64,000 bases of DNA, taken from Nocardia tengchongensis. GTDB lineage: Bacteria; Actinomycetota; Actinomycetes; Mycobacteriales; Mycobacteriaceae. Below, one piece after another: positions 1 to 9,256 of the stretch; positions within the stretch are counted from its first letter, which is position 1; every line of letters starts with the position of its first letter. The translations under genes were made by a program, and so were the position numbers. A model generated the notes under the pieces. That model did no database searches, was not told where the DNA came from, and saw only the letters and a program-made list of their open reading frames with translations. The stretch spans positions 4,836,001 through 4,900,000 of the forward strand of contig NZ_CP074371.1 of the NCBI RefSeq assembly GCF_018362975.1, given 5' to 3'.

Positions 1-500
1 TCGCTGCAGACACTGGTGTTCGGCAGGTCGGGTTCACGCCCGGCCAGCAGCGCGCACAAGGTTTCCAGCAGTTGGTGGCGGTCGATCGGGCAGCCGCGCA
101 GCTCGTAGTCCACCGGCACATGTGCCGCGATCGGCGTCACGGTGTCGAGCGTCGAAATGTATTGCGGGCTGGCGTATACCACCGACGCGAATTCAGTCAT
201 GTCGGCGAAGTTGCGCAGCGCCTGGATGCCGCCGTGACTCGCGCAGGCGCCGATCGTCACGAGAATCCGTGACTGCGCGCGGATCTCGAGGATCCGGCGC
301 TGCTCGTCGGGCGTGCTGACCGAACCTTCGACCAGCGACACGTCATAGGGCCCGGGCTCGACCGCGCTGCTCGCCTCGACGAAATGAGCGATGCGGATCC
401 GGCCCGCCAGCGTGAGCAGTTCGTCCTCGCAATCGAGCAGGGTGAGCTGGCAGCCGTCGCAGGAGGTGAACTTCCAGACCGCGAGAGTGGGTGTCGTCAT
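1..500 (-). CDS. hydD: Group 3b [NiFe] hydrogenase small (delta) subunit, partial
   Basis: This is the electron-transfer small subunit of a soluble bidirectional hydrogenase; it carries Fe-S clusters between the catalytic large subunit and the flavin subunit. The frame opens at ATG 500 and runs off the left edge without a stop, so about 166 residues are visible. Cys motifs typical of the family are seen: [14 protein letters not shown] near residue 13 and GACASHGG near residue 83. The ATG overlaps the hydG stop as ATGA, which implies translational coupling. The large subunit should follow beyond the window edge. Family assignment is strong; the subgroup is inferred from the hydB-hydG-hydD order. 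Confidence 0.88.
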   Translation of the reverse strand, partial: MTTPTLAVWKFTSCDGCQLTLLDCEDELLTLAGRIRIAHFVEASSAVEPGPYDVSLVEGSVSTPDEQRRILEIRAQSRILVTIGACASHGGIQALRNFADMTEFASVVYASPQYISTLDTVTPIAAHVPVDYELRGCPIDRHQLLETLCALLAGREPDLPNTSVCS

Positions 501-1347
501 CAGAGCTCCCGTACCGAAAGCAGGGGTTCGGCCACCGCGTAGTCCACGACCGGGCCGTCGCGGCACAGCAGCAGCGGACCGAGTTGGCAATGGCCACAGC
601 GGGCCACACCGCATTGCATATTGCGTTCCAGGGTGACGCGGATGTCGGTGGGCGGGACGCCCTTGCGCAGCAGCGCGTTCGCGCAGAACCGCATCATCGG
701 TTCGGGACCGCAGAGGAATGCCGTCGTGTTGCCCGGATCGACGACCATTTTCGCGAGCGGTTCGGTGACGAAGCCGATGGGTCCCGTCCAGCCGGGAGTC
801 GGATGGTCGACGGTCTGATGCAGTTCGAGCAGGCCGTCGCGGGCCCAGCCCTGCTGGTCGTCCCGGAAGAGGATGTCATCGGGTGTGCGAGCACCGGTGA
901 TCAGGACGATCCTCCGAAATTCGGTGCGCCGCGCCAGCGCCTCCAGCACGACTGGGCGCAGCGGTGCCAGCCCGACTCCGCCGCCGACGATCACCAGATC
1001 GCGCCCGGCGGCGGAGTCGAGATCCCAGCCGGTCCCGAACGGTCCACGCACGCCGATTGCCGCGCCGACCGGGGCGTCGTGCAGGGCCGCGCTCACCGCA
1101 CCGACCGAGCGGATGGTGTGCTCCAGGGAATCGCCTGCGACACAGGGATTCCCGCTGACCGAGATGGCGACCTCGCCCACGCCGAAGCGGTAGAGCATCA
1201 TGAACTGCCCGGCCCGGAACCGTTGCGCGGCGGCGTCGACCGGGGCGAGTACCAGGGTCGCGGTGTCGCTGGTCTGGGGACGCGGCGGGCCACCCGATAC
1301 GGGAGCATGGTGTCGGCGGACGCGCCGGCGCGGGCCGCGGCGATCAT
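500..1347 (-). CDS. hydG: Hydrogenase gamma subunit, FAD/NAD(P)-binding (frame broken near the N-terminus)
   Basis: This is the ferredoxin-NADP reductase-like subunit that passes electrons between the hydrogenase Fe-S chain and NAD(P)H. Visible parts are the FAD-domain motif RAGQF, the pyridine-nucleotide loop [13 protein letters not shown], the FLCGPEPMM motif, and a C-terminal [2Fe-2S] cysteine set ([19 protein letters not shown]). The natural start is ATG 1347: it overlaps the preceding stop as ATGA and gives [23 protein letters not shown]. That frame must gain one base in the GGGG run at 1276-1279 to enter the conserved frame ([13 protein letters not shown]). Without this, an unbroken frame starts at 1357 with an uncharacteristic Arg-rich leader. 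An assembly indel is the likeliest reason. Confidence 0.85.
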
Positions 1348-1853
1348 CGCCCGCCACCTGGCGTGCCCAGGCGTATCGGTGTGGCGGTACAGGTTTCGGC
1401 GGGATTGCGGTAGAGATCCAGCAACCGCGCGCGGGTGGCCTGCAATCGTTCGAGGAGCGCCTCGAACAGGAGCAGCGTCAGCGCATGGCCGAAACTCGGG
1501 TCGGCGTCGGCGAATTCGGTCAGCCGAGTCGAATCGAATTCGATCGCTCGCACGGGATCGGCGGTGATCGCACCGAAATGCCATCGGTACGGCGGAACCA
1601 GCCACGACCAGCCGAGCAGATCGCCCGGACCGAGGGTCTGCACCACGACATCGCCGCGACCCGGCACCCCCGCGTCCAGCACTACCCGTCCCTCACTGAT
1701 GAGCCAGCAGCGGTCGGCCCGTCGGCCTTCCACGATCAGGCGCTGCCCGGCTGGATACTGCACCGCATGCCCGGCCCGGGCCAGCGTTTCCAGCTTCGCG
1801 CGGTCGAGTGCTGTCAGCGCGGCGAACGCCGACAGTTCCTCAGCGGTGACCAT
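1344..1853 (-). CDS. Cyclic nucleotide-binding (CRP-like) domain protein lacking an HTH, in the hydrogenase operon
   Basis: A 169-residue protein consisting almost only of a cNMP-binding beta-barrel: LARAGHAVQYPAGQRLIVEG near residue 24, then the GPGDLLGWSW stretch near residue 75 and a C-terminal helix (ALTLLLFEALLERLQATRARLLDL). No DNA-binding winged helix follows, so it is unlikely to be a classical CRP regulator. Its start overlaps the hydB end by 14 bases and its stop overlaps the hydG start, placing it inside the operon between the beta and gamma subunits. Group 3b operons of mycobacteria carry a similar gene in this position. A ligand-sensing or assembly role for the hydrogenase is inferred; ligand unknown. 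Confidence 0.85.
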   Translation of the reverse strand: MVTAEELSAFAALTALDRAKLETLARAGHAVQYPAGQRLIVEGRRADRCWLISEGRVVLDAGVPGRGDVVVQTLGPGDLLGWSWLVPPYRWHFGAITADPVRAIEFDSTRLTEFADADPSFGHALTLLLFEALLERLQATRARLLDLYRNPAETCTATPIRLGTPGGGR

Positions 1854-3078
1854 CGTCGGCCTCCTCGCGCAGTTCGACGAGCCGGCCCATCTCGGCGGTC
1901 AGATCGATAGCGGCCGGGCACCATGCGATGCAGCGTCCGCAGCCCACGCAGCCGGAGCTGCCGAACTGGTCGTACCACGTGCCGAGTTTGTGGCTGAGCC
2001 ACTGCCGATATCGGCTCTCGCCCGACTGCCGGACGCTGCCGCCGTGCACATGGGAGAAATCCAATTCGAAGCACGACGCCCAGCGCTCCCAGCGTTCGGC
2101 ATGGTCGCCGGTGAGATCGGTGACGTCCTCGGTAGTGGTGCAGAAGCAGGTGGGGCACACCATGGTGCAGTTGCCGCAGGTCAGGCAGCGGCTCGCGACG
2201 TCCTCCCACTGCGGTGATTCACGGGATTCGCGAACCACCGCGCGCAGATCCGCATCCGGCATGCTGCGGCCCATGCGCCCCGCCGCGGCCGCCACCTCGG
2301 CGCGGGCGTCCGCGATCTCGGCCTGGGTCGCCGGGCGTGAGCGGAGCTCGGCGAGGATGCGCTCGCCCGCCGCGCTGCCCACCTCGACCAGGAACCGATG
2401 CCCGCTGTCGTCGATGCGTTCGGTGAGCGCGAGATCGTATCCGGCTGCGACGCCCGGCCCGGTCCCCATCGACGCGCAGAAACACACTCCGCCCGGCTCG
2501 GTGCAGTTCGCGGCGACGATGAACAGACCCGCGCAGCGGGCCGCGAAAGCCGAATCCGGGTACGCGTCTCCGCCGAGCACCCGCTCCAGAATGCGGATGG
2601 CGGCCATATCGCAGCCGCGCACACCGAGGAATGCGGCGGGGCGATCCGGTTGCGGTGGCTGCGACGACGGTGGCTGCGACGACGGCCCGGTCGCCGGTGT
2701 CGGACCGTCTCCGGCCGCTTCGAGATTCAGGTCGGCGTCGAGTCGTGCGATCAGGCGGTGCGGTGGATGCAGGAACTGCTTCCACGATCCCGGCCCGGCC
2801 GAATGTGCGAAGACCGCCTGGTCGGCGCGGCGATACACGCGATACCGGCCCGGCTCGGTGTGCACGCCCCAACCCGCGGGCAGAGCGGCCGGCGTGTCGA
2901 GTTCGTCGAGGATGATCGCGTTGTCGCGCATCGTCGGGCCGATGACCCGATACCCGTTCTCCTGTAACACCACGACGAGCCGGTCCAGCCCGTCGCGGTC
3001 GATGGTCACGGTGTCGCCGATGGTCACGGGAGTCTCCGTTCTCGCGCGCCGTTCGCTTCCGGTCTGGTCGTTCGGCAC
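1840..3078 (-). CDS. hydB: Hydrogenase beta subunit, 4Fe-4S ferredoxin type
   Basis: A 412-residue Fe-S subunit of the group 3b hydrogenase, related to anaerobic sulfite reductase subunit A. Two [4Fe-4S] motifs lie near the C-terminus: CLTCGNCTMVCPTCFC (about residue 306) and CVGCGRCIAWCP (about residue 380). GVRGCDMAAI and CTEPGGVCFCASMGTGPG in the middle are also family-typical. It relays electrons between the small subunit and the flavin subunit. A proline/glutamine-rich insert around residues 130-145 is encoded by a perfect 15-base tandem repeat. It follows the DUF1918 gene by 21 bases and is the first structural gene of the operon. Confidence 0.9.
   Translation of the reverse strand: MPNDQTGSERRARTETPVTIGDTVTIDRDGLDRLVVVLQENGYRVIGPTMRDNAIILDELDTPAALPAGWGVHTEPGRYRVYRRADQAVFAHSAGPGSWKQFLHPPHRLIARLDADLNLEAAGDGPTPATGPSSQPPSSQPPQPDRPAAFLGVRGCDMAAIRILERVLGGDAYPDSAFAARCAGLFIVAANCTEPGGVCFCASMGTGPGVAAGYDLALTERIDDSGHRFLVEVGSAAGERILAELRSRPATQAEIADARAEVAAAAGRMGRSMPDADLRAVVRESRESPQWEDVASRCLTCGNCTMVCPTCFCTTTEDVTDLTGDHAERWERWASCFELDFSHVHGGSVRQSGESRYRQWLSHKLGTWYDQFGSSGCVGCGRCIAWCPAAIDLTAEMGRLVELREEADDGHR
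2654..2683. repeat. 15-bp perfect tandem repeat (x2) within hydB
   Basis: Two head-to-tail copies of GGTGGCTGCGACGAC lie in frame inside hydB. They encode the duplicated SQPPS element of a low-complexity linker, so the copy number may vary between strains without breaking the frame. Confidence 0.9.
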
Positions 3079-3099
3079 GGCCGCGAACAGCGCCGCAGG

Positions 3100-3393
3100 T
3101 CAGTGCCGAGATCGGTCAGCCCCGGCTGTCCCTACCGGAGCGGAGGCGGGTACATGCTGCATCGACGAGTAGCGTGCCGCGGCGATCTCCTCCTGGGCGC
3201 GCAGCTCCGCGCTGGTCCGCACGTACGCGTCGGGGCCTGGGAAGGTCAAGGCCCGATGTCCGGTGTCGGTCCAGTGCACGAGATACGGCGGTGCGCCGTC
3301 CTGGCCGTGCACCTCTTCGATGAGACCGCGACGGACCACGCCCCCGACCGCGCGTCCTTCGACGATCAGCCAGTCTCCTGGTTGTGCTTTCAT
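3100..3393 (-). CDS. DUF1918 domain protein heading the hydrogenase operon
   Basis: A 97-residue protein that opens with MKAQPGDWLIVEG and continues with LIEEVHGQDGAPPYLVHW, the SH3-like DUF1918 fold common in actinobacteria; function unknown. The start ATG 3393 is preceded by a purine-rich GGAGG-type site. It is the first gene after the DosR-like box at 3472-3485 and lies 21 bases before hydB, so it is probably co-transcribed with the hydrogenase. The last 25 residues are not conserved-looking. Confidence 0.85.
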   Translation of the reverse strand: MKAQPGDWLIVEGRAVGGVVRRGLIEEVHGQDGAPPYLVHWTDTGHRALTFPGPDAYVRTSAELRAQEEIAAARYSSMQHVPASAPVGTAGADRSRH

Positions 3394-3471
3394 CGAACGA
3401 CCTCCTTACCCGTCGGCCGGAAACTCGTGTCTCGAATCTCTATCGTGGTCAGCCCGGGCGATCCCCGGGTA

Positions 3472-3485
3472 GGGCCGGAAGTCCC
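3472..3485 (-). promoter_or_regulatory. DosR-like box for the DUF1918-hydrogenase operon
   Basis: GGGCCGGAAGTCCC matches the 14-base core of the mycobacterial DosR site (GGGAC-N4-GTCCC) with one full half-site. It lies 79 bases upstream of the DUF1918 start and downstream of the flavodoxin gene, so it can only serve the hydrogenase operon. Confidence 0.65.
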
Positions 3486-3555
3486 TGCGCAGGGACCTGG
3501 CCCGCATGGTCGACCAGCGGAATCGACGATGTCGAATCCTGGGTCCGCGCGGCCG

Positions 3556-4110
3556 TCAGGGATGGATCGGAATGGTGTGCGGTGCGTGCAGCTTCAGAGC
3601 CTGTGCGATGGAATCCGAGAAGGCGCCGATGGCGGTCCAATCCCGCAGGTCGCCGTAGCGACCGCCGCCGAGCAGGCGGTAGAGGACACGTGCGCCGAGT
3701 GAGACGCCGACGCGCTCGTAGTGCCCCGCGAAGGCCTGGTATTCACGCGGACCGATCGAGTCGCGCACGGCGGCAATGCGTTTCGGCACCATGCGGCCGA
3801 TCAGATGGCCGATCGGTCCGCGCAGCGCCGGTTCGATGCCGACGCTGAAGAGCCAGACCGGCCGGGCGCTGAGTTCGTTGCGGTGGGATGCCACGTACTC
3901 CGCGACGGTGGGCAGCAGGGCCATATCGCGCACCGCGCTGCCGATGACCACGGCGTCGAAACGCGACAGGTCCGGTGCGTGCTCGGCGTCGGCGACCTCG
4001 ACGGTCGCGCCCCGGGCGGCGAGATCGTTGCCGATGTACTCGGCGATCTCCCGGGTCGACCCCTGAGCCGAAGCGAAAACGATGCTGACTGCAGGTTTGC
4101 GATTCTCCAT
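3556..4110 (-). CDS. Flavodoxin domain protein (copy 1)
   Basis: A 184-residue flavodoxin-like protein with the FMN phosphate-binding loop FASAQGSTREIAEYIG at the N-terminus and the strand VVIGSAVRDM near residue 55. It resembles the protoporphyrinogen-oxidase HemG/flavodoxin_5 group, but the substrate cannot be told. Start ATG 4110 is chosen because the flavodoxin fold begins right there; the frame is open upstream to 4383 but that part is Pro/Arg-rich and unlike the family. It is a close paralogue of the gene at 12239-12793, with the same length and the same upstream box type, suggesting shared hypoxic control. Confidence 0.85.
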   Translation of the reverse strand: MENRKPAVSIVFASAQGSTREIAEYIGNDLAARGATVEVADAEHAPDLSRFDAVVIGSAVRDMALLPTVAEYVASHRNELSARPVWLFSVGIEPALRGPIGHLIGRMVPKRIAAVRDSIGPREYQAFAGHYERVGVSLGARVLYRLLGGGRYGDLRDWTAIGAFSDSIAQALKLHAPHTIPIHP

Positions 4111-4147
4111 TTGCCGAGCGTGCGCCGCCGGTGACGGTCCGGAAGAG

Positions 4148-4161
4148 AGGACTCGTGCCCG
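4148..4161 (-). promoter_or_regulatory. DosR-like box for flavodoxin copy 1
   Basis: AGGACTCGTGCCCG is a degenerate DosR core placed 38 bases upstream of the start. A nearly identical element (AGGACTCGGACCCG) stands 37 bases upstream of the paralogous gene at 12793. The conserved distance supports function. Confidence 0.5.
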
Positions 4162-4275
4162 GCCGGAGGGGTCGATGGTCACCAGCCCGGCGTCCGGACA
4201 CGGAACTCCCGCTTCTGCTCCCGGCCGCTCGACGCGGCGGATGATGGATCGGCAGGGTCGAAGGTCCATCGCGGT

Positions 4276-4289
4276 CGGCAGGAAGTCCC
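4276..4289 (+). promoter_or_regulatory. Possible DosR-like box before the first USP gene
   Basis: CGGCAGGAAGTCCC has one perfect half-site (GAAGTCCC) and a weak second half. It lies 93 bases upstream of the USP start at 4382. Weaker than the other boxes. Confidence 0.4.
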
Positions 4290-4381
4290 GACTGCCCGAT
4301 GATTCGGGGGATGACGTTGTTCCCTGTGGCCGGTCCGGCGCGGGCGGGATGCTCGGGGGCACCACCGAATCAGGAGATGCC

Positions 4382-5329
4382 ATGGAAGAGAACGCCGTCC
4401 CCCCAACGAGTGTCGACCGTTCGGATCAGGATGATCTGGGGATCGTCGTCGGCACCGATGGGTCCGAGATCTCGTATCAGGCGGTGGCGTGGGCCGCCGT
4501 CGAGGCGCAGTTGCGGGGTTGTCCGCTGCGGATCGTCGCCTCGTACGCGAATCCGATCGTGCCGGGGGCCCTGGAGTTGGGACCCGACGATATGCGGGAT
4601 CTGCGGGCGCAAGGGCAGCAGGTGCTGGCCGACGCCGCGCGGATCGCCCTGCACACCGTGCCGGGAGAAAGTCTGCGCCTCAGCACCGAACTCATTTTCG
4701 ACATGATCACCACCGCGCTGATCGATCGATCGCGCCGGGCCCAATTACTGGTGGTCGGGAATCGGGGGCAGGGTGCGATCCGGCGTGCGGTGCTGGGGTC
4801 GGTGAGCACCGTGCTGGCTCGGCAGGCGCACTGCCCGGTGGCCGTGGTGCACGGCGTCGCGGAGACGGACCCGGAGTCGGTATCCAAGCCGGTGGTGGTG
4901 GGAGTGGACGGGTCGGCGAACAGTGCGCCGGCCATCGAGTTCGCCTTCGGGGAGGCATCACGGCGCAAGGTGGACCTGATCGCGGTGCACGCCTGGAACG
5001 ACGCCACCGGCTTCGATCTGCCCGTGGTGGGCTGGGAATCGATCCGCAAGACCGAGGACGTGCTGCTGGGCTCGGCGCTGGCCGGCTACGAAGCGCGGTA
5101 TCCGGAGGTGACGGTGCGCCGCGTCGTCGCCTGGGATACGCCGGTGCGGGCGCTGCTGGAGCACGCCGAGCACGCGCAGCTGGTGGTGGTGGGCAGCCAC
5201 GGCCGCAGCGGGTTCAGCGGAATGCTGCTGGGCTCGGTGAGCACCGCGCTGCTGCACCTGGCCCGGTGCCCGGTGCTGGTGGTTCGCCAGGCCGCGCAAA
5301 CCCGGGTCGAAGAACCCACAGGGCAGTGA
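4382..5329 (+). CDS. Universal stress protein, tandem UspA domains
   Basis: A 315-residue cytosolic protein with two Usp domains (about residues 20-155 and 165-310). Each ends with an ATP-binding G-x2-G-x9-G(S/T) signature: VVGNRGQGAIRRAVLGSVS and VVGSHGRSGFSGMLLGSVS. Tandem USPs of this type are classic DosR-regulon members in mycobacteria and are thought to bind ATP and slow growth. The start ATG 4382 has an AGGAG 7 bases upstream; the open frame further upstream overlaps the divergent flavodoxin gene and is not credible. An Acg-type nitroreductase follows 77 bases downstream. Confidence 0.93.
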   Translation: MEENAVPPTSVDRSDQDDLGIVVGTDGSEISYQAVAWAAVEAQLRGCPLRIVASYANPIVPGALELGPDDMRDLRAQGQQVLADAARIALHTVPGESLRLSTELIFDMITTALIDRSRRAQLLVVGNRGQGAIRRAVLGSVSTVLARQAHCPVAVVHGVAETDPESVSKPVVVGVDGSANSAPAIEFAFGEASRRKVDLIAVHAWNDATGFDLPVVGWESIRKTEDVLLGSALAGYEARYPEVTVRRVVAWDTPVRALLEHAEHAQLVVVGSHGRSGFSGMLLGSVSTALLHLARCPVLVVRQAAQTRVEEPTGQ

Positions 5330-5347
5330 CTTTCGGCCGTCACCCCC

Positions 5348-5363
5348 GGTCCTCGTGAGGACC
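5348..5363. repeat. Perfect inverted repeat between USP and nitroreductase genes
   Basis: GGTCCTC-GT-GAGGACC is a 7-bp inverted repeat. Its half-sites point the opposite way from the DosR box, so it may be a weak terminator for the USP gene or an operator 44 bases before the nitroreductase start. Confidence 0.5.
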
Positions 5364-5406
5364 ATGCTGAAGGCAAGAGCACGCGAATTCCGAGGAAGGA
5401 CACGCG

Positions 5407-6405
5407 ATGTCGAAACACCCCGATCTCGATACCGTCCACGCCGCCCTGGCGCTGGCGGTGCGGGCGCCGTCGGTGCACAACACCCAGCCCTGGCTGTGGC
5501 GGGTCGGGGACACCACGGTGCACCTGTACGCCGACGACAGCCGGCGCCTGCCCCACACCGACCCCGACAGCCGTGAGCTCGTCGTGAGTTGCGGTGCGGC
5601 GCTGCATCATCTGCAGGTCGCGTTGCACGCGTTCGGCTGGGACACGGTCGTGCACCGGTTCCCGAATCCGGCCGAACCGCGGCACCTCGCCTCCGTCGAG
5701 TTTCGGCCGGGCACCGTCGACGAGGCGGCGGTCCGCGCGGCCCGGGCGATCGCGCAGCGGCGCAGCGACCGCCGCCGGTTCACCTCGTGGGCGGTTCCGC
5801 CGGCGCAGGTGTCCGCGATCGCCGCCGCCGGTGCGGACGTCCCGGGAGTTCAGGTCCGCGAGGTCGATGCGACCGGTGAACACGCGCGCCTGCTGCGCGC
5901 CTTCGTCGATGCCGCGACCGCACATCGCGGCGATGCCGCCTACAGCGCCGAACTGGCGCAGTGGAGCGGGCACCACGCCAGCCCGCAGGGAGTGCCCGCG
6001 CGCAACGCGGTGGTGTCGTCGGATCCGACGGTGCGGCCCTTCGGCGACCCGCACCTGCCCGAGGCGGTCGTCCGGGACACCGACGAGGCGGCCCGGATGC
6101 TGATGGTGTGCACCGCCGCCGACGATCTGCGCGGCTGGCTGGGCGCCGGTGAGGCGGCGAGCGCGGTGCTGCTCGAAGCCACGGTGCGGGGCCTGGCGAC
6201 GTGTGCGCTCAGCGAGCCGCTGGAGGTCACCGGAGTGCGGACCCGAATCCGCCGCGAACTGCTGGGCGACTTCGGTTATCCGCAGCTGATCATCCGCATG
6301 GGCTGGGCCGCGACCAGCGCCGTCCCGGTACCGGCGACACCCCGACTGCCCATGCACGACGTCGTGCGGCCGCTCGAGCCCGCGACCTCGTCCGGCGAGC
6401 GCTGA
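5407..6405 (+). CDS. acg: Acg-family nitroreductase-like protein (copy 1)
   Basis: A 332-residue protein of the Acg family (Rv2032/Rv3131 type): a nitroreductase fold with two repeated halves and a lid. The diagnostic N-terminal motif RAPSVHNTQPWLWRV is present near residue 18, as are DSRELVVSCGAALHHL and the C-terminal LIIRMGWA. Such proteins bind FMN but have lost part of the usual active-site access; sequestering flavin under stress has been proposed for Acg. Genes of this family are strongly DosR-induced in mycobacteria. It sits between two USP genes on the same strand, with 34 bases to the next. Confidence 0.9.
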   Translation: MSKHPDLDTVHAALALAVRAPSVHNTQPWLWRVGDTTVHLYADDSRRLPHTDPDSRELVVSCGAALHHLQVALHAFGWDTVVHRFPNPAEPRHLASVEFRPGTVDEAAVRAARAIAQRRSDRRRFTSWAVPPAQVSAIAAAGADVPGVQVREVDATGEHARLLRAFVDAATAHRGDAAYSAELAQWSGHHASPQGVPARNAVVSSDPTVRPFGDPHLPEAVVRDTDEAARMLMVCTAADDLRGWLGAGEAASAVLLEATVRGLATCALSEPLEVTGVRTRIRRELLGDFGYPQLIIRMGWAATSAVPVPATPRLPMHDVVRPLEPATSSGER

Positions 6406-6439
6406 CGGCACCCGAATACGGAGAACAGGAGAGTTCATC

Positions 6440-7339
6440 ATGACCGAGAACACTGCCCCGCAGGCGGATCCGAACCCCGCGATCGTCGTCGCGGTGGACG
6501 GTTCCGCCGTCGCCTACCAGGCCGTGGCGTGGGCGGCGCTCGACGCCGCCCGGCACCGATGCCCGCTGCGGATCGTGACCTCGATCTGCGCGCCGGTCGG
6601 TCCGTCGCCGACCGCGGTACTCAATGCCTCGGATATCGCGTGGCTCGAGTCGGAGGGCGAGCGGATCGTGGGCGAGGCGACCCGGATCGCGTCGGAGACG
6701 CTGACCGGAGAAGGCGTCGTGATGTCGTCGGAGGTGACGACCGAGCCGATCATTCCCCATCTGATCGGGCTGTCGCGGCACGCCCGGATGGTGGTGCTCG
6801 GCAGCCGCGGGCTCGGGGCGTTGCGGCGCGGGCTGCTCGGTTCGGTCGCGTCCTCGGTGACCCATCACGCGAAGTGCCCGGTGGCGGTGATCCACACGAC
6901 CGCGGCGGCGGACCCGGTGTCGGCCCGGCAGCCGGTGCTGGTCGGCGTGGACGGAACTTCGAACAGTGTTGCGGCACTGGAGCTTGCGTTCGAGGAGGCG
7001 TCGCTGCGCAAGACCGGCCTGACCGCCGTGCACGCCTGGAGTGACGTGTCCGGCCCCTATATGCCGATGTCCGGCTGGGAGAGCGTGGAGGAGCAGGAGG
7101 ACGCGACCTTCGGCGAGGAGATGGCCGGTTACGCCGAGCGCTATCCCGATGTCGCGGTCCGGCGAATCCTGGTGAAGGACAGGCCGGTTCGGTTCCTCGT
7201 GGAGGAATCCGAACACGCGCAGCTGGTGGTCGTGGGCAGCCGCGGCCGCGGTGGCTTCACCGGCATGCTGCTGGGGTCCACCAGCAATGCCCTGCTGCAC
7301 AGCGTCGACTGCCCGATCATCATCGTTCGCGGCGAGTGA
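6440..7339 (+). CDS. Universal stress protein, tandem UspA domains
   Basis: A 299-residue tandem USP. Domain 1 starts at IVVAVDGSAVAYQAVAWAAL and ends with LGSRGLGALRRGLLGSVAS; domain 2 starts at VLVGVDGTSNSVAALELAF and ends with VGSRGRGGFTGMLLGSTSN, both nucleotide-binding signatures. An AGGAGAG site lies just before the ATG. It probably forms an operon with the Acg gene. It differs enough from the other two USPs of the window to be an old duplicate. A strong hairpin at 7361-7394 follows. Confidence 0.92.
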   Translation: MTENTAPQADPNPAIVVAVDGSAVAYQAVAWAALDAARHRCPLRIVTSICAPVGPSPTAVLNASDIAWLESEGERIVGEATRIASETLTGEGVVMSSEVTTEPIIPHLIGLSRHARMVVLGSRGLGALRRGLLGSVASSVTHHAKCPVAVIHTTAAADPVSARQPVLVGVDGTSNSVAALELAFEEASLRKTGLTAVHAWSDVSGPYMPMSGWESVEEQEDATFGEEMAGYAERYPDVAVRRILVKDRPVRFLVEESEHAQLVVVGSRGRGGFTGMLLGSTSNALLHSVDCPIIIVRGE

Positions 7340-7360
7340 ATTCGCCACTGCGAGCACGGG

Positions 7361-7394
7361 TGTGCCGTCAGCCGTCCATCGGGCTGACGGCACA
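7361..7394. terminator. Bidirectional terminator hairpin between USP and devS
   Basis: A perfect 13-bp stem (TGTGCCGTCAGCC paired with GGCTGACGGCACA) with an 8-base loop lies between two convergent genes. It is well placed to end both transcripts. Confidence 0.75.
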
Positions 7395-7403
7395 TCCGGC
7401 TGT

Positions 7404-9173
<1,770 letters not shown>

Positions 9174-9256
9174 TTACGGCCTTCCCTGATTCTAGGTCGG
9201 AATCCGATTTTAGGGCCTGACCCGCGTCACCGTGCTCCACGCCGACGCGGGCTCGA

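Noticed and set aside
491..1910. Long plus-strand open frames opposite the hydrogenase genes
   Set aside because: They mirror the codon bias of the minus-strand genes, are Arg/Pro/Gly-rich and show no family motif.
3491..3504. AGGGACCTGGCCCG as a second DosR box before DUF1918
   Set aside because: Wrong half-site spacing; may only be part of a local GC-rich hairpin.
4110..4383. N-terminal extension of flavodoxin copy 1
   Set aside because: Non-conserved, Pro/Ser-rich, and it would place the DosR-like box inside the coding region.
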